From the NCBI GenBank assembly GCA_036159995.1, contig JAYYEI010000067.1, positions 1 through 35,709 on the forward strand: DNA of 35,709 nt. Reading direction: 5' to 3'. The position numbers and the translations under genes are program-made. This DNA comes from UBA8752 sp036159995. GTDB lineage: Bacteria; Bacteroidota; Bacteroidia; Flavobacteriales_D; Sanyastnellaceae. The notes beneath the pieces are model-generated. The model was not told the DNA's origin, ran no database searches, and saw nothing but the letters and a program-made list of their open reading frames with translations. How positions within the stretch are numbered: the first letter of the stretch is position 1; every line of letters starts with the position of its first letter. Below are positions 15,138 to 24,167 of the stretch, piece by piece.

Positions 15138-18100
15138 ATGAGATTCTTGCTCCTCCTGGGTTGGTTCCTGCCGCTTGCGGCATTCGCCCAATCCACGGCC
15201 ATCACCGGAACGGTGACCGACTCCGATGACGGAATGCCCCTGCCCGGGGTGTCCGTCGTCGAGAAAGGCACCTACAACGGCACGGTCACTGACCTCGATG
15301 GAAACTACACGTTGATGGTGTCCTCCCCGGAGGCGACCCTGACGTTCACCTTCATCGGGTACAAGACGACGGACATCGCCCTCGCCGGCCGGTCCTCCGT
15401 TGACCATGCCCTCGCCGCTGACATTGCCGGTCTGGAAGAAGCCATCGTCATCGGCTATGGCAACCAGCAGAGGAGCAAGATCTCCGGTGCGGTGGGCACC
15501 ATCGACGTCAAGGACGCCACTTCGGTTCCGGTGCTCCGGACCGAGCAGGCCCTGCAGGGCCGGGCGGCCGGCGTCCAGGTGACCCAGAACTCCGGACAGC
15601 CCGGGTCGACCCAGTCGATCCGAATCCGGGGCACGGGCTCGCTCAACAACGCCGAGCCCCTGTGGGTCGTCGACGGCATCCCGACCGGGGGCATCGACTT
15701 CCTCAACCCGGCCGACATCGAGAGCATCTCCGTCCTGAAGGACGCCGCCTCCGCCGCCATCTATGGCGCACGGGGTGGAAACGGGGTGATCCTCGTGACG
15801 ACCAAAAAGGGCGCCAAGGGCCAGCCGGCCCAAGTGACCTACGATGCCTACTACGGAATTCAGGAGCCCTGGAAGAAGATTGGCCTGCTCAACGCCGAGC
15901 AGTACGCCATCCTCATGAATGAGAGCCGTGCTTCCGCCGGCCTCGTCCCCTACTCCCAGCTGGCCGACCCGGCCGCACTGGGCGAGGGCACCGACTGGCA
16001 GGACGCCCTGTTCCAGCGGGCCCCAATCATGAACCACAGCTTCAACTTCACGAAAGGAACCGCCACGTCCTCGACGGCCATCGGCGGAAGCCACTTCGTG
16101 CAAGACGGCATTATCGGTGGGGAAAAGGGGCGCTTCGAGCGGACCACCTTCCGCATCAGCACCCAGCAGGACGCCGGAGACCGGTTCCGCATCGGGCAGA
16201 CGGTGAACTTCACCCACCTGAACCGGAACGCACTGGCGGAGAACAACGAGTTCGCCACGCCGGTCGTCCGCGCCCTCAACATGGACCCCGTCACGCCGGT
16301 CACCCGCCCCGACGGTTCCTACGCCTACTCCGAGTTGATCGGCAGCGACATCGCCAATCCGATCAACCAAGTGGAAACCACCCACGACACGTGGACCACC
16401 AACCGCTTCGTCGGCAACCTCTACGGCGAATACGACGTCTGGAAGAACCTGAAGGTCCGGTCCTCCATGAACGTGGACCTGACCCTGGGCTCCCACAAGA
16501 TCTTCTTCCCCCAGTTCGACCTCGGCATCGGCCCGAACGACCCCAACCGCCCCGCCTACGAGTGGCGCGAAGTCAACGGCCTCATCCGCAACGAAAACAA
16601 GTGGTCCAACTGGCAGTGGGAGAACACCGCCACCTACGACAAGGACTTCGAGAACGGAGACCGCATCCAGGCCATCTTCGGCTACTCCGCCCTCTACGGC
16701 AACTACCAGAACATCGGCACCTATCGGGACAGCCTGAACTCCAACGATCCGGAGCTGGCCTTTCTCGACAACAGCCTCAACTTCAGCGAGCAGGCCCCGA
16801 ACGCCAGCGGCGGATTCGGTGAGAGCTCCTACCTGTCCAGCTTCGCCCGGATCCAATACGAGCTCGGCGACCGCTACTCCTTCTCCGGCACCATTCGCCG
16901 AGATGGCTCCTCCAAGTTCGGCGCCAACAACCGCTACGGCATCTTCCCCTCCCTCTCCGGCGCCTGGAACCTCACGGAGATTCCCTGGGTCGTCGAGAAG
17001 GACTGGATCGAATTCGCCAAGTTGCGCGCCTCCTGGGGCCGCAATGGAAACGCCGACGGCATCGGCAACTTCGACTTCACCTCCGTCGTCTTCAACGGCC
17101 AGAACTACACCTTCGGTCCCGAGCAGGTGCAGGTCAACGGAGCCGGCCCTGTCACCACGTCCAACCCCGACCTCAAGTGGGAGACTGTGGAGCAGTTCAA
17201 CGCCGGAGTCGACCTCGACCTCTACCGCGGCCGCTTCAACGTGGTCCTCGACTACTTCGTGAAGAACACCAACGACATGCTCGCCGTCGTGCCCGTCCCG
17301 GGTGTGGTCGGCTTCCTGCCGGCCGCCACCAACGTGGCCAGCGCCCGCAACAAGGGCGTGGAGCTCGCCCTCACCTACCGCGGTGAGAAAGGCGATTGGG
17401 AGTACGACATCAACGGCAACATCAGCGTCATCCGCAACGAGGTCACCGGCCTCGGTGAGGGCGGCCAGCCGCTGTCCACCGGCGGCGTGTTCGGCACGGG
17501 CAACGACTTCGTCGCCTACACCGACATCGGCCTGCCGATGGCCATCTTCTACGGCTACGAGACGGCCGGCATCTTCCAGACGGACGAGGAGGCCGCCTCC
17601 AACACCGCCCAGCCGGGCGCCATGGCCGGCGACGTCATCTTCGTCGACCAGAATGGCGACGGCGCGATTGACGAGAATGACAAGACCGTCATCGGCAACC
17701 CCCACCCGGACTTCACCTACGGCATCACGAGCAACGTGAAGTACAAGCAGTTCGACCTGAGCCTCTTCATCCAGGGCTCTCACGGCAACGACCTGTACAA
17801 CGGCATCTTCCGGTACGACTTGAACACGACCAACCTGCCGGTCTCCGCCCTCGAGCGTTGGACCGGCCCGAACAGCACCAACGAGCACCCGCGCATCTCG
17901 CACGTGGACGCCAACCAGAACAACCGGGTGTCCGACCGCTTCATCGAGGACGGCTCCTTCCTGCGGATCAAAAACCTGCAGATCGGCTACTCCCTCCCCG
18001 ACCGCATCGTGGAGAAGATGGACATCGGGAAGTTCCGCTGCTACCTCTCGGCGAGCAACCTGCTCACCTGGACCAACTACACCGGCCTCGACCCAGAAAT

Positions 18101-18191
18101 CGGTTCCCGCGGCACGCTGGAAATCGGCATCGACCGCGGCTTCTACCCCGTCTCGCGCAACTTCATCGCAGGCGTCAACGTCACCTTTTAA
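15138..18191 (+). CDS. susC: SusC-family TonB-dependent transporter
   Basis: Outer-membrane glycan importer of 1017 residues. It has a signal peptide ending AFAQ, a carboxypeptidase-regulatory-like domain (about 22-100, GTVTDSDDGMPLPGVSV, then TFTFIGYKT), the plug domain (about 110-225, with SVLKDAASAAIYGARGGNGVILVTTKKG in two parts), a long beta-barrel, and a C-terminal Phe (AGVNVTF). SusC homologues pair with SusD and take energy from TonB-ExbBD. It starts 20 bases after the T9SS protein gene and stops 12 bases before susD. Laminarin specificity is inferred only from the GH16 and GH3 neighbours. Confidence 0.96.
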   Translation: MRFLLLLGWFLPLAAFAQSTAITGTVTDSDDGMPLPGVSVVEKGTYNGTVTDLDGNYTLMVSSPEATLTFTFIGYKTTDIALAGRSSVDHALAADIAGLEEAIVIGYGNQQRSKISGAVGTIDVKDATSVPVLRTEQALQGRAAGVQVTQNSGQPGSTQSIRIRGTGSLNNAEPLWVVDGIPTGGIDFLNPADIESISVLKDAASAAIYGARGGNGVILVTTKKGAKGQPAQVTYDAYYGIQEPWKKIGLLNAEQYAILMNESRASAGLVPYSQLADPAALGEGTDWQDALFQRAPIMNHSFNFTKGTATSSTAIGGSHFVQDGIIGGEKGRFERTTFRISTQQDAGDRFRIGQTVNFTHLNRNALAENNEFATPVVRALNMDPVTPVTRPDGSYAYSELIGSDIANPINQVETTHDTWTTNRFVGNLYGEYDVWKNLKVRSSMNVDLTLGSHKIFFPQFDLGIGPNDPNRPAYEWREVNGLIRNENKWSNWQWENTATYDKDFENGDRIQAIFGYSALYGNYQNIGTYRDSLNSNDPELAFLDNSLNFSEQAPNASGGFGESSYLSSFARIQYELGDRYSFSGTIRRDGSSKFGANNRYGIFPSLSGAWNLTEIPWVVEKDWIEFAKLRASWGRNGNADGIGNFDFTSVVFNGQNYTFGPEQVQVNGAGPVTTSNPDLKWETVEQFNAGVDLDLYRGRFNVVLDYFVKNTNDMLAVVPVPGVVGFLPAATNVASARNKGVELALTYRGEKGDWEYDINGNISVIRNEVTGLGEGGQPLSTGGVFGTGNDFVAYTDIGLPMAIFYGYETAGIFQTDEEAASNTAQPGAMAGDVIFVDQNGDGAIDENDKTVIGNPHPDFTYGITSNVKYKQFDLSLFIQGSHGNDLYNGIFRYDLNTTNLPVSALERWTGPNSTNEHPRISHVDANQNNRVSDRFIEDGSFLRIKNLQIGYSLPDRIVEKMDIGKFRCYLSASNLLTWTNYTGLDPEIGSRGTLEIGIDRGFYPVSRNFIAGVNVTF

Positions 18192-18203
18192 GACCGAGAA
18201 CAC

Positions 18204-19805
18204 ATGAACCGCAAACTCATTCTTCTCCTCGTCCCGGTCCTCCTGGTCTCCTGCAAGCAGGAGTTCCTCGAGCGCACCCCGGTGGTCGGCGCCACCGAGG
18301 CCAACTTCTACAAGACCCCGGAAGACGCCCTCGCCGCCACCATCGCCTGCTACAACACCCTGCAGCAAGAGGTGACCAACATCCAGGGATCCTCCGGCCT
18401 GAAGCCGCACTTCCGTTGGTACTTCGGAGACATCTGCTCCGATGACTCCGACAAGGGCGGATCCGGCGACGGTGACGACCCGCAGCTCTATGACTTCGAG
18501 CGTTTCCAAGGCAACAGCGCCGGCCAGATGCTCCTTGTCGAGTGGCAGGTCGCCTACCGCGGCATTGCCTACTGCAACCTCGCACTGCAGAAGATTCCAG
18601 ACATCGACATGGATGCCGAAGTCAAGGACGCCTACCTCGGTGAGGCGCGCTTCATCCGCGCCTATTGGTACTTCAACCTGGTGACCACCTTTGGCGGTGT
18701 GCCGCTCGTAACCACGCCGCTGGCCTCCACCGAGTACCAGCAGCCTCGTGCCACGGCCGACCAGATCTGGGACCTCATCAAGGAGGATCTGGAGTTCGCC
18801 ATTGAGTTCCTGCCGCCCCGCAGCGCCTACAGCCTCAACGAGCTGGGCCGCGCCACCCGCGGTTCCGCCCAGGGCCTGATGACCAAGGTCAACGCCTACC
18901 TCGGCGAGTGGGAAGCCTGCTACGCCGTGTCCGGCGACCTCATCAACGAGGGCGAATACAGTCTGGACGCGTACGGCAACATCTTCACTGAACTCGGTGA
19001 GAACGGCCCCGGCTCCATTTGGGAAATCCAGTACATGAACGCCTCCGGTGGCAACTGGGGACAGCAGCTCGAGGGCACGTTCACCAACGTGTTCCAGCGG
19101 GCCCGTGGTCAATTCAACGGCTACGGTTTCAACCTGCCGACCCAAGATCTGGTCGACGAGTTCGAAGTCGGGGATCCGCGCCTCTCCCACTCCCTCTTCC
19201 AAGTGGGCGATGTGATGGGCGACCGCGGTGTCTTCACGCTGGACGCCACCGGCATGCCGCACCTGTACTACCCGAAGAAGAACTTCAACAATGCGGCCGA
19301 GGAAGCGCCCTTCGGCGATCCGAACCCGAACGGCCACACCAACGACCGCGTCATCCGCCTGTCCGACATCATGCTCTTCCACGCGGAAGCCTGCGTGAAC
19401 ACGGGACGGATCGACGAGGCCAACGACATGGTCAACGCCGTCCGCGATCGCGCCCGTGGCGAGACGTGGTGCCCGGAGACCCCAGTCGGCGTGGCGCCCT
19501 GCTCCTCCCTCCCGCTCTACGGTGAGTGGGTGACGCCAGCCGGAGGCGGTCAGCCCAGCCAGACTCCAGACGTGACCATTGACGACATCTGGCACGAACG
19601 CCGGGTGGAGCTCGCCCTCGAAGGGCACCGCTTCTTCGACCTCGTCCGCCAGGGCCGTGCAGCCGACGTGATGCAGGCCCACCTCGACGAGCACTTCCCC
19701 GATGCAGGCTACAGCTTCGTGGCCGGCGTCAACGAACTCTTCCCCATCCCCAGCAATGAGATCACCCTGAGCGGTGGCCTCATCACCCAAAACCCCGGAT
19801 ACTGA
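18204..19805 (+). CDS. susD: SusD-family glycan-binding lipoprotein
   Basis: Surface lipoprotein of 533 residues that forms the lid of the SusC barrel and captures oligosaccharide. The lipobox is LVSC (Cys17). A helical TPR-like N-terminal half includes GEARFIRAYWYFNLVTTFGGVPL, and the C-terminal RagB/SusD domain includes RLSDIMLFHAEACVNTGR and RRVELALEGHRFFDLVRQG, all typical of the family. Its stop shares one base with the next start codon (TGATG), indicating coupled expression. Confidence 0.96.
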   Translation: MNRKLILLLVPVLLVSCKQEFLERTPVVGATEANFYKTPEDALAATIACYNTLQQEVTNIQGSSGLKPHFRWYFGDICSDDSDKGGSGDGDDPQLYDFERFQGNSAGQMLLVEWQVAYRGIAYCNLALQKIPDIDMDAEVKDAYLGEARFIRAYWYFNLVTTFGGVPLVTTPLASTEYQQPRATADQIWDLIKEDLEFAIEFLPPRSAYSLNELGRATRGSAQGLMTKVNAYLGEWEACYAVSGDLINEGEYSLDAYGNIFTELGENGPGSIWEIQYMNASGGNWGQQLEGTFTNVFQRARGQFNGYGFNLPTQDLVDEFEVGDPRLSHSLFQVGDVMGDRGVFTLDATGMPHLYYPKKNFNNAAEEAPFGDPNPNGHTNDRVIRLSDIMLFHAEACVNTGRIDEANDMVNAVRDRARGETWCPETPVGVAPCSSLPLYGEWVTPAGGGQPSQTPDVTIDDIWHERRVELALEGHRFFDLVRQGRAADVMQAHLDEHFPDAGYSFVAGVNELFPIPSNEITLSGGLITQNPGY

Positions 19806-20653
19806 TGCGTTTTCATCATTTCCTCCCCCTGGCGATTCTCATCGCCGCCGTCGGATGCCAACCCATCGAAGAGGAGGGCATCGACCTGCCCGGCGCCCCC
19901 AGCGCCTCCTTCGACTGGGAATACCTCTACGTCGACACGGCCGCCACGCCGTACGTCGACTCCAATCGTGTCGTCTTTACGTCGCTCGCCGGTGACGGCT
20001 TCCTCCACTTCTGGGATTTCGGCAACAACCTCACCAGCAACGCCGTCCAGGACACCACCTTCTACCCGCAGTCCGGTGACTACGCGGTGACCTACTCCGT
20101 TTACGGAGCCGGCGGATCGGGCGTGGCCACGCAGACCGTGCCCATCGCCAACACGGTGGAGCTTCCCTGTGAGGGCACCCTCGCCCTGCTGACCGGATGT
20201 GACAATCAGAAGACCTGGATCTTCTCCGGCGAGGCCGGGGCCATCTCTGTCGGACCGCAGCCCGGCAGCAGCGAGTGGTACAGCAGCCCGGTCGCTGGAC
20301 TCGTGCCGGAACAGTACGACGACAGCTACCAGTTCACCACCGACGGCGAGTACTTCTACGACAACAACGGCGGCACCGTCAATCCCTACGAAGGCTACGT
20401 GGTGACCGAACTCGCCGTGCCGGACACCCTCTCTTACCTGCTCTTCGACGGAGCCGGACTGAATGGGGAGGACCAGATCTACCTGCCCCAGGATGAATTC
20501 GGCTTCTGCTGGTTCATGGGCGTGTGGGATGCGGGTCCGACCTTCGACATCGTTGAACTCACAGAGGACCGCCTCGTGGTGTCCGCTCCAATCCAACTCG
20601 GAGACTGCACCAACGGGGAAGGTTACTTCACCCTGTACTTCGCCGCACAATGA
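19805..20653 (+). CDS. PKD-domain surface lipoprotein, likely glycan-binding
   Basis: A 282-residue lipoprotein (lipobox AVGC, Cys18). Residues about 35-110 look like a PKD/Ig-like domain, with FTSLAGDGFLHFWDFGNNL and YPQSGDYAVTYSVYG. The remainder is a beta-rich region with Trp and Tyr of a type seen in surface glycan-binding proteins (SGBP) that sit third in laminarin loci. No catalytic motif is seen. Position between SusD and GH16, with overlapping starts on both sides (TGATG and ATGA), supports a function in substrate binding at the cell surface. Confidence 0.82.
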   Translation: MRFHHFLPLAILIAAVGCQPIEEEGIDLPGAPSASFDWEYLYVDTAATPYVDSNRVVFTSLAGDGFLHFWDFGNNLTSNAVQDTTFYPQSGDYAVTYSVYGAGGSGVATQTVPIANTVELPCEGTLALLTGCDNQKTWIFSGEAGAISVGPQPGSSEWYSSPVAGLVPEQYDDSYQFTTDGEYFYDNNGGTVNPYEGYVVTELAVPDTLSYLLFDGAGLNGEDQIYLPQDEFGFCWFMGVWDAGPTFDIVELTEDRLVVSAPIQLGDCTNGEGYFTLYFAAQ

Positions 20654-21831
20654 CCCTGCGCCCGCTGATCTTTCCCGTAGCCTCCATCCTCCTCTTCTCC
20701 GCCTGTGGAGGGGGCGAGGAGCCGACGCCCGCCGAGTTCCGGTTCTCCAATGACCGGACCGCCTTCGAGAACGAGGCCAACTCCGTCTTCTCCTTCGACG
20801 TGAGGATTGACGAGGCCAAGACCGAGGAGGTACGCGTCCAGTACGCCACCGTGGACGGATCTGCGACCGCGGGCGAGGACTACATCGCCACCTCGGGCAC
20901 GCTCGCGTTCGCTCCGGGCGAGACGAAGAAGTCCATCGAGGTGGAGATCATCGTCGACGAGTGGCTGGAACCGGACGAGAACTTCATCGTGGCCCTGAGC
21001 GCGCCGGAAGGCGGCTATCTCCGGGACAACATCCAAGAGGCCATCGGCACCATCCGCAACGACGACACGAGCATCCAGATCAGCGACGCAGGCTACAGCA
21101 CGCCGGACACCTACCCCGGCATGACGCTGGTGTGGGGTGATGAATTCGACACCCCAGGTGCACCGGATCCGTCCAAGTGGACCTACGACCTCGGCAATGG
21201 AAATTGGGGGTGGGGCAACAACGAACTCCAGAACTACACCAACAGCCCGGAGAACGTCAAGGTGCAGGATGGACGTTGCTACATCTTTGCCCGGAACGAC
21301 GGCGGATACACCTCCGCCCGTCTCAAGACCCAAGGCATTTACGACTTCCAATATGGTCGGGTCGACATCCGCGCCATCCTCCCGATCGGCCAAGGCATCT
21401 GGCCGGCCCTGTGGATGCTCGGATCGGACATCGACCAGGTGGGCTGGCCCGCTTGTGGCGAGATTGACATCATGGAGCTCGTCGGGCACCAGCCGCGCCT
21501 CGTGCACGGCACGGTGCACTGGGGACCGAACAATGCGGAGCGTCAGTACAACGGCGTCATCGCCCCGGCCCTCGAGTTCCCCGCCACGTTCGCGGACGAG
21601 TTCCACGTCTTCTCCCTCGAGTGGCAGGAGGACGAAATCAAACTCTTTCTCGACGACCAGCACTACCACACAATCACGCCGGCCAACATGAACGGCTACG
21701 AGTATCCGTTCAACGACGCGTTCTTCTTCATCATGAACGTGGCCATCGGCGGAAACTGGCCCGGCGACCCGGACGACACCACGCCCTTCCCGGGCTTCAT
21801 GGCCGTCGACTACATCCGCGTGTTCCAATAA
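20650..21831 (+). CDS. GH16 endo-beta-1,3-glucanase (laminarinase-type) with Calx-beta domain
   Basis: A 393-residue lipoprotein (lipobox FSAC, Cys19). Residues about 30-140 form a Calx-beta domain (VQYATVDGSATAGEDY, then FAPGETKKSIEV). Residues about 155-393 form the GH16 jelly roll. The catalytic signature EIDIME is at 271-276, with Glu271 nucleophile, Asp273 and Glu276 acid/base. The ExDxxE form with the M is typical of laminarinases and lichenases. W-rich stretches (WALWML-like WPALWMLGS) line the cleft. It probably makes laminarin oligosaccharides for the SusCD pair. The start overlaps the previous stop in ATGA. A strong terminator follows. Confidence 0.95.
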   Translation: MTLRPLIFPVASILLFSACGGGEEPTPAEFRFSNDRTAFENEANSVFSFDVRIDEAKTEEVRVQYATVDGSATAGEDYIATSGTLAFAPGETKKSIEVEIIVDEWLEPDENFIVALSAPEGGYLRDNIQEAIGTIRNDDTSIQISDAGYSTPDTYPGMTLVWGDEFDTPGAPDPSKWTYDLGNGNWGWGNNELQNYTNSPENVKVQDGRCYIFARNDGGYTSARLKTQGIYDFQYGRVDIRAILPIGQGIWPALWMLGSDIDQVGWPACGEIDIMELVGHQPRLVHGTVHWGPNNAERQYNGVIAPALEFPATFADEFHVFSLEWQEDEIKLFLDDQHYHTITPANMNGYEYPFNDAFFFIMNVAIGGNWPGDPDDTTPFPGFMAVDYIRVFQ

Positions 21832-21855
21832 GCAAACACCACCCCAAACAGAATC

Positions 21856-21885
21856 AGCCCTGCAGCCTCCACTGCAGGGCTTTTT
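21856..21885 (+). terminator. Intrinsic terminator of the PUL operon
   Basis: A perfect 10-bp stem, AGCCCTGCAG (21856-21865) with CTGCAGGGCT (21872-21881), then a T-run to 21885. It closes the GH3-to-GH16 transcript. Confidence 0.85.
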
Positions 21886-21967
21886 CATTTGCGGCCCGCC
21901 CGGCCTGTCGTGGGCAATTTCCCCACCCCGTAAGTGAACCGGTGTGAATCCCGGTTAGATTGAGGGC

Positions 21968-22162
21968 ATGAACGCCACCTATTCTTGCGGCCAGTGCGGC
22001 ATGTCCGTGAAGGCCCAATGCGCCAAATGCGACGTCTCCCTCGAAAACGGCCACCTCGAGTTGCCCGACGGCTCCTCCGTCCAAGTCTCCCGCTGCCCCT
22101 CCTGCGAAGGCAAGATCAAGTCGCCCCTCTGCTGCGGCGCCGACATGACCTGCAGCGCGTGA
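21968..22162 (+). CDS. Small Cys-rich zinc-ribbon protein
   Basis: 64 residues with nine Cys: C7-x2-C10, C18-x2-C21, C43-x2-C46, CC at 55-56 and C62. The three CxxC pairs indicate one or two zinc ribbons. The sequence resembles small conserved hypothetical proteins I associate with Bacteroidota; function unknown. It is soluble, with no signal peptide. Its stop (TGA 22160-22162) overlaps the GTG start of the PNGase F-like gene (GTGA). Since that product is exported and this one is not, a direct partnership is uncertain. TAGATTGA just upstream may be a -7 box with no evident -33. Confidence 0.82.
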   Translation: MNATYSCGQCGMSVKAQCAKCDVSLENGHLELPDGSSVQVSRCPSCEGKIKSPLCCGADMTCSA

Positions 22163-23370
22163 CCCACCAGCCCCTCCGCCTCGCCTTCTGCGCTGCCATC
22201 GCGGGCCTGTTCGCTTCCTGCCAAGCAGGGAACGACCTCCCCGCCCTCGGCGACCACACAGAGACCCTGTGGTCGGGGGACACCCTCTCCTTCGTCCCCG
22301 GTCGGCCCGTGGACACCGTCCTGACCGACCGCGGCGACTACCGCCTCGACGCCGGCCGCATCCGGCTAAAGCCCATCGCACTGCCCCACCGTGACCGGCA
22401 GTGTGCCATCACCGTGGACATCAGCCTGCGCTCCGCCGGCGACCCCTGGGACAAGAGCGGCACCCTATTCGCCTTTGCCGACGACGCCGGCCGAGACTAC
22501 CTCCAGCGCATGCAAGACGGCGGCGACGCCGACACCACCTGCTTCGCCGGGATCATCTCCAACCCTTCGAAAACCAATCGGGAACCTGCCCTCGAGCTGT
22601 TGCGCTTCATCACCCCCTTCGGCGTCGGCCACTTCAGCCACACAGAACGCGCCCAGGCCTACAAACCCGAATCGGTGGGCGCCTGGGCCGACAGCGTCCA
22701 TTGGTCCGCGGACCTCTCCCACATGCAATCCTGGCTCACCGACGCGGACACCCTGTGGATCGGCGTTTACATCGACACTTGGACCGCAGAAGGCTACACC
22801 CTCAGCGCGAGCATCACCATGGACGAAAGCGACCTGCCATGCGACGCCGCCCTCACCCAAACCACCCGCCCGCTGCTCAACACCACCAAGCTGACCCACG
22901 ACCAGCGGCCCTACACCGCCTTCCCCGACGGCCCGCTGAGCGTCCCATTCACCCTAGCCGCCCGCGCCCCAAGCGCCACCCTCGACTTCCTGACCACCGG
23001 TCACGGCGGCCATGCAGGCGGTGACGAATTCACCGAACAGAAGCACATGCTTCTCCTCGACGGCGACACCCTCAAAGCCTGGACGCCCTGGCGCACCGAC
23101 TGTGGCGCCTACCGCCGATTCAACCCGACCAGCGGATTCTGGCCCTCCACCTATGTCGTTCGCGGGGACACCCTCGAAGAACGCGTGGCCTCCTCTGACC
23201 TGAACCGCTCCAACTGGTGCCCGGGAGACGACGTGAAGCCGCTCCACCTCCCGCTCGGCGACCTCGCCGCCGGCGACCACACCTTGGAAATCGCCATTCC
23301 CGGTGCCCAAGCCTGGACAGATAGCACGTTCAACTTTTGGAACATCGCCGCCACCCTGCACCACCGATGA
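22159..23370 (+). CDS. PNGase F-like peptide-N-glycosidase, lipoprotein
   Basis: PNGase F cleaves the bond between Asn and the first GlcNAc of N-linked glycans. By eye this 403-residue product lines up with Elizabethkingia PNGase F at several places: DPWDKSGTLF against the active-site Asp60 region (CDEWDRYANVYV), ELLRFITPFGVG against the RFITPYWVG segment, YIDTWTAEG against YTETWLAKG, HGGHAGGDEFTEQ at the Glu206 region, and SNWCPGD with a C-terminal TFNFWNIAA strand. The Glu118 equivalent appears to be Asp (IDTW). A GTG start at 22159 gives a lipoprotein signal with lipobox FASC (Cys21); the frame is open upstream but reads through the zinc-ribbon gene. The stop overlaps the PhzF start (ATGA). 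Confidence 0.85.
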   Translation: MTHQPLRLAFCAAIAGLFASCQAGNDLPALGDHTETLWSGDTLSFVPGRPVDTVLTDRGDYRLDAGRIRLKPIALPHRDRQCAITVDISLRSAGDPWDKSGTLFAFADDAGRDYLQRMQDGGDADTTCFAGIISNPSKTNREPALELLRFITPFGVGHFSHTERAQAYKPESVGAWADSVHWSADLSHMQSWLTDADTLWIGVYIDTWTAEGYTLSASITMDESDLPCDAALTQTTRPLLNTTKLTHDQRPYTAFPDGPLSVPFTLAARAPSATLDFLTTGHGGHAGGDEFTEQKHMLLLDGDTLKAWTPWRTDCGAYRRFNPTSGFWPSTYVVRGDTLEERVASSDLNRSNWCPGDDVKPLHLPLGDLAAGDHTLEIAIPGAQAWTDSTFNFWNIAATLHHR

Positions 23371-24167
23371 GCCTGACCTGTTACCGCATCCACGCCTTCA
23401 CCCTGAATCCATTCGGCGGCAATCCCGCCTGCGTCATCCCGATGATGAAGTGGCCGGAAGACCAGTGGATGCTGAGGATGGCTCAAGAAATGGCCGTCGC
23501 CGAGACGGCGTACATCGTGCCGACCCCAGATGACCCAGAAACGGAGTTCCACCTGCGGTGGTTTACTCCCGACATCGAGATGGACCTCTGCGGCCACGCG
23601 ACTCTCGCCAGCGCCCACACCGTCCTGCACCATCTGACGCCTCAAGCGACCGAGGTGCGCTTCAGTTCCGCCAGCGGCACCCTGACGGTCCGCAAGACCG
23701 ACGACGGCCGCCTCGAAATGGACCTGCCCTCGCGCCCACCTGAGCCCGCCGCGCTGCCCGAGCCCATCGCCAACGCCATCAACCATGCCCCGATCGAAGT
23801 CCTCAAAGCCCGTGATTACGTCCTCGTCTACCCCGACCAGGCGACCCTGGATGACATCACAATCGATCGCGCCGAATTCGACCAGATCAACCTCGGCCAC
23901 GGCGGCGTCATCGTCACCGCCCCGGGCGACGATGTCGACTTCGTCTCCCGCTTCTTCACCCCACAGGCCACCATCCTCGAGGACCCCGTCACCGGTTCCG
24001 CCCACTGCTCCCTCGTCCCCTATTGGCACAGCAAAACGGACAAGACCGAATTCGAGGCCGAGCAACGCTCCGCCCGCCGCGGCCAATTGCACTGCACCCT
24101 CTCAGGCGAACGTGTCCTCGTCCGCGGCCACAGCCTGACCTTCAGCACGAGCGTGTTGAATGGGTGA
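23367..24167 (+). CDS. PhzF-family isomerase/epimerase-like protein
   Basis: 266 residues with the two-lobed diaminopimelate epimerase-like fold of the PhzF family. Seen: GGNPACVI (17-24), the catalytic Glu46 in AVAETAYIV, MDLCGHATLASAH in the first lobe, and DPVTGSAHCSLVPYW in the second. Most members outside phenazine clusters have unknown substrates, and no phenazine genes are nearby. ATG 23367 overlaps the PNGase-like stop; the 3' end overlaps the next small gene by 8 bases. Confidence 0.92.
   Translation: MSLTCYRIHAFTLNPFGGNPACVIPMMKWPEDQWMLRMAQEMAVAETAYIVPTPDDPETEFHLRWFTPDIEMDLCGHATLASAHTVLHHLTPQATEVRFSSASGTLTVRKTDDGRLEMDLPSRPPEPAALPEPIANAINHAPIEVLKARDYVLVYPDQATLDDITIDRAEFDQINLGHGGVIVTAPGDDVDFVSRFFTPQATILEDPVTGSAHCSLVPYWHSKTDKTEFEAEQRSARRGQLHCTLSGERVLVRGHSLTFSTSVLNG

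Noticed and set aside
13057..15183. Minus-strand open frame of about 700 codons opposite the T9SS protein gene
   Set aside because: Same shadow effect; the plus strand encodes a signal peptide, repeats and a sorting domain in frame.
15054..19790. Very long minus-strand open frame (over 1500 codons) opposite susC and susD
   Set aside because: It is a shadow of GC-rich genes whose codon pattern leaves few stops on the opposite strand. Its composition (Val, Gly, Asp, His, Glu) is typical of such shadows, and the plus-strand products are unmistakable SusC and SusD.
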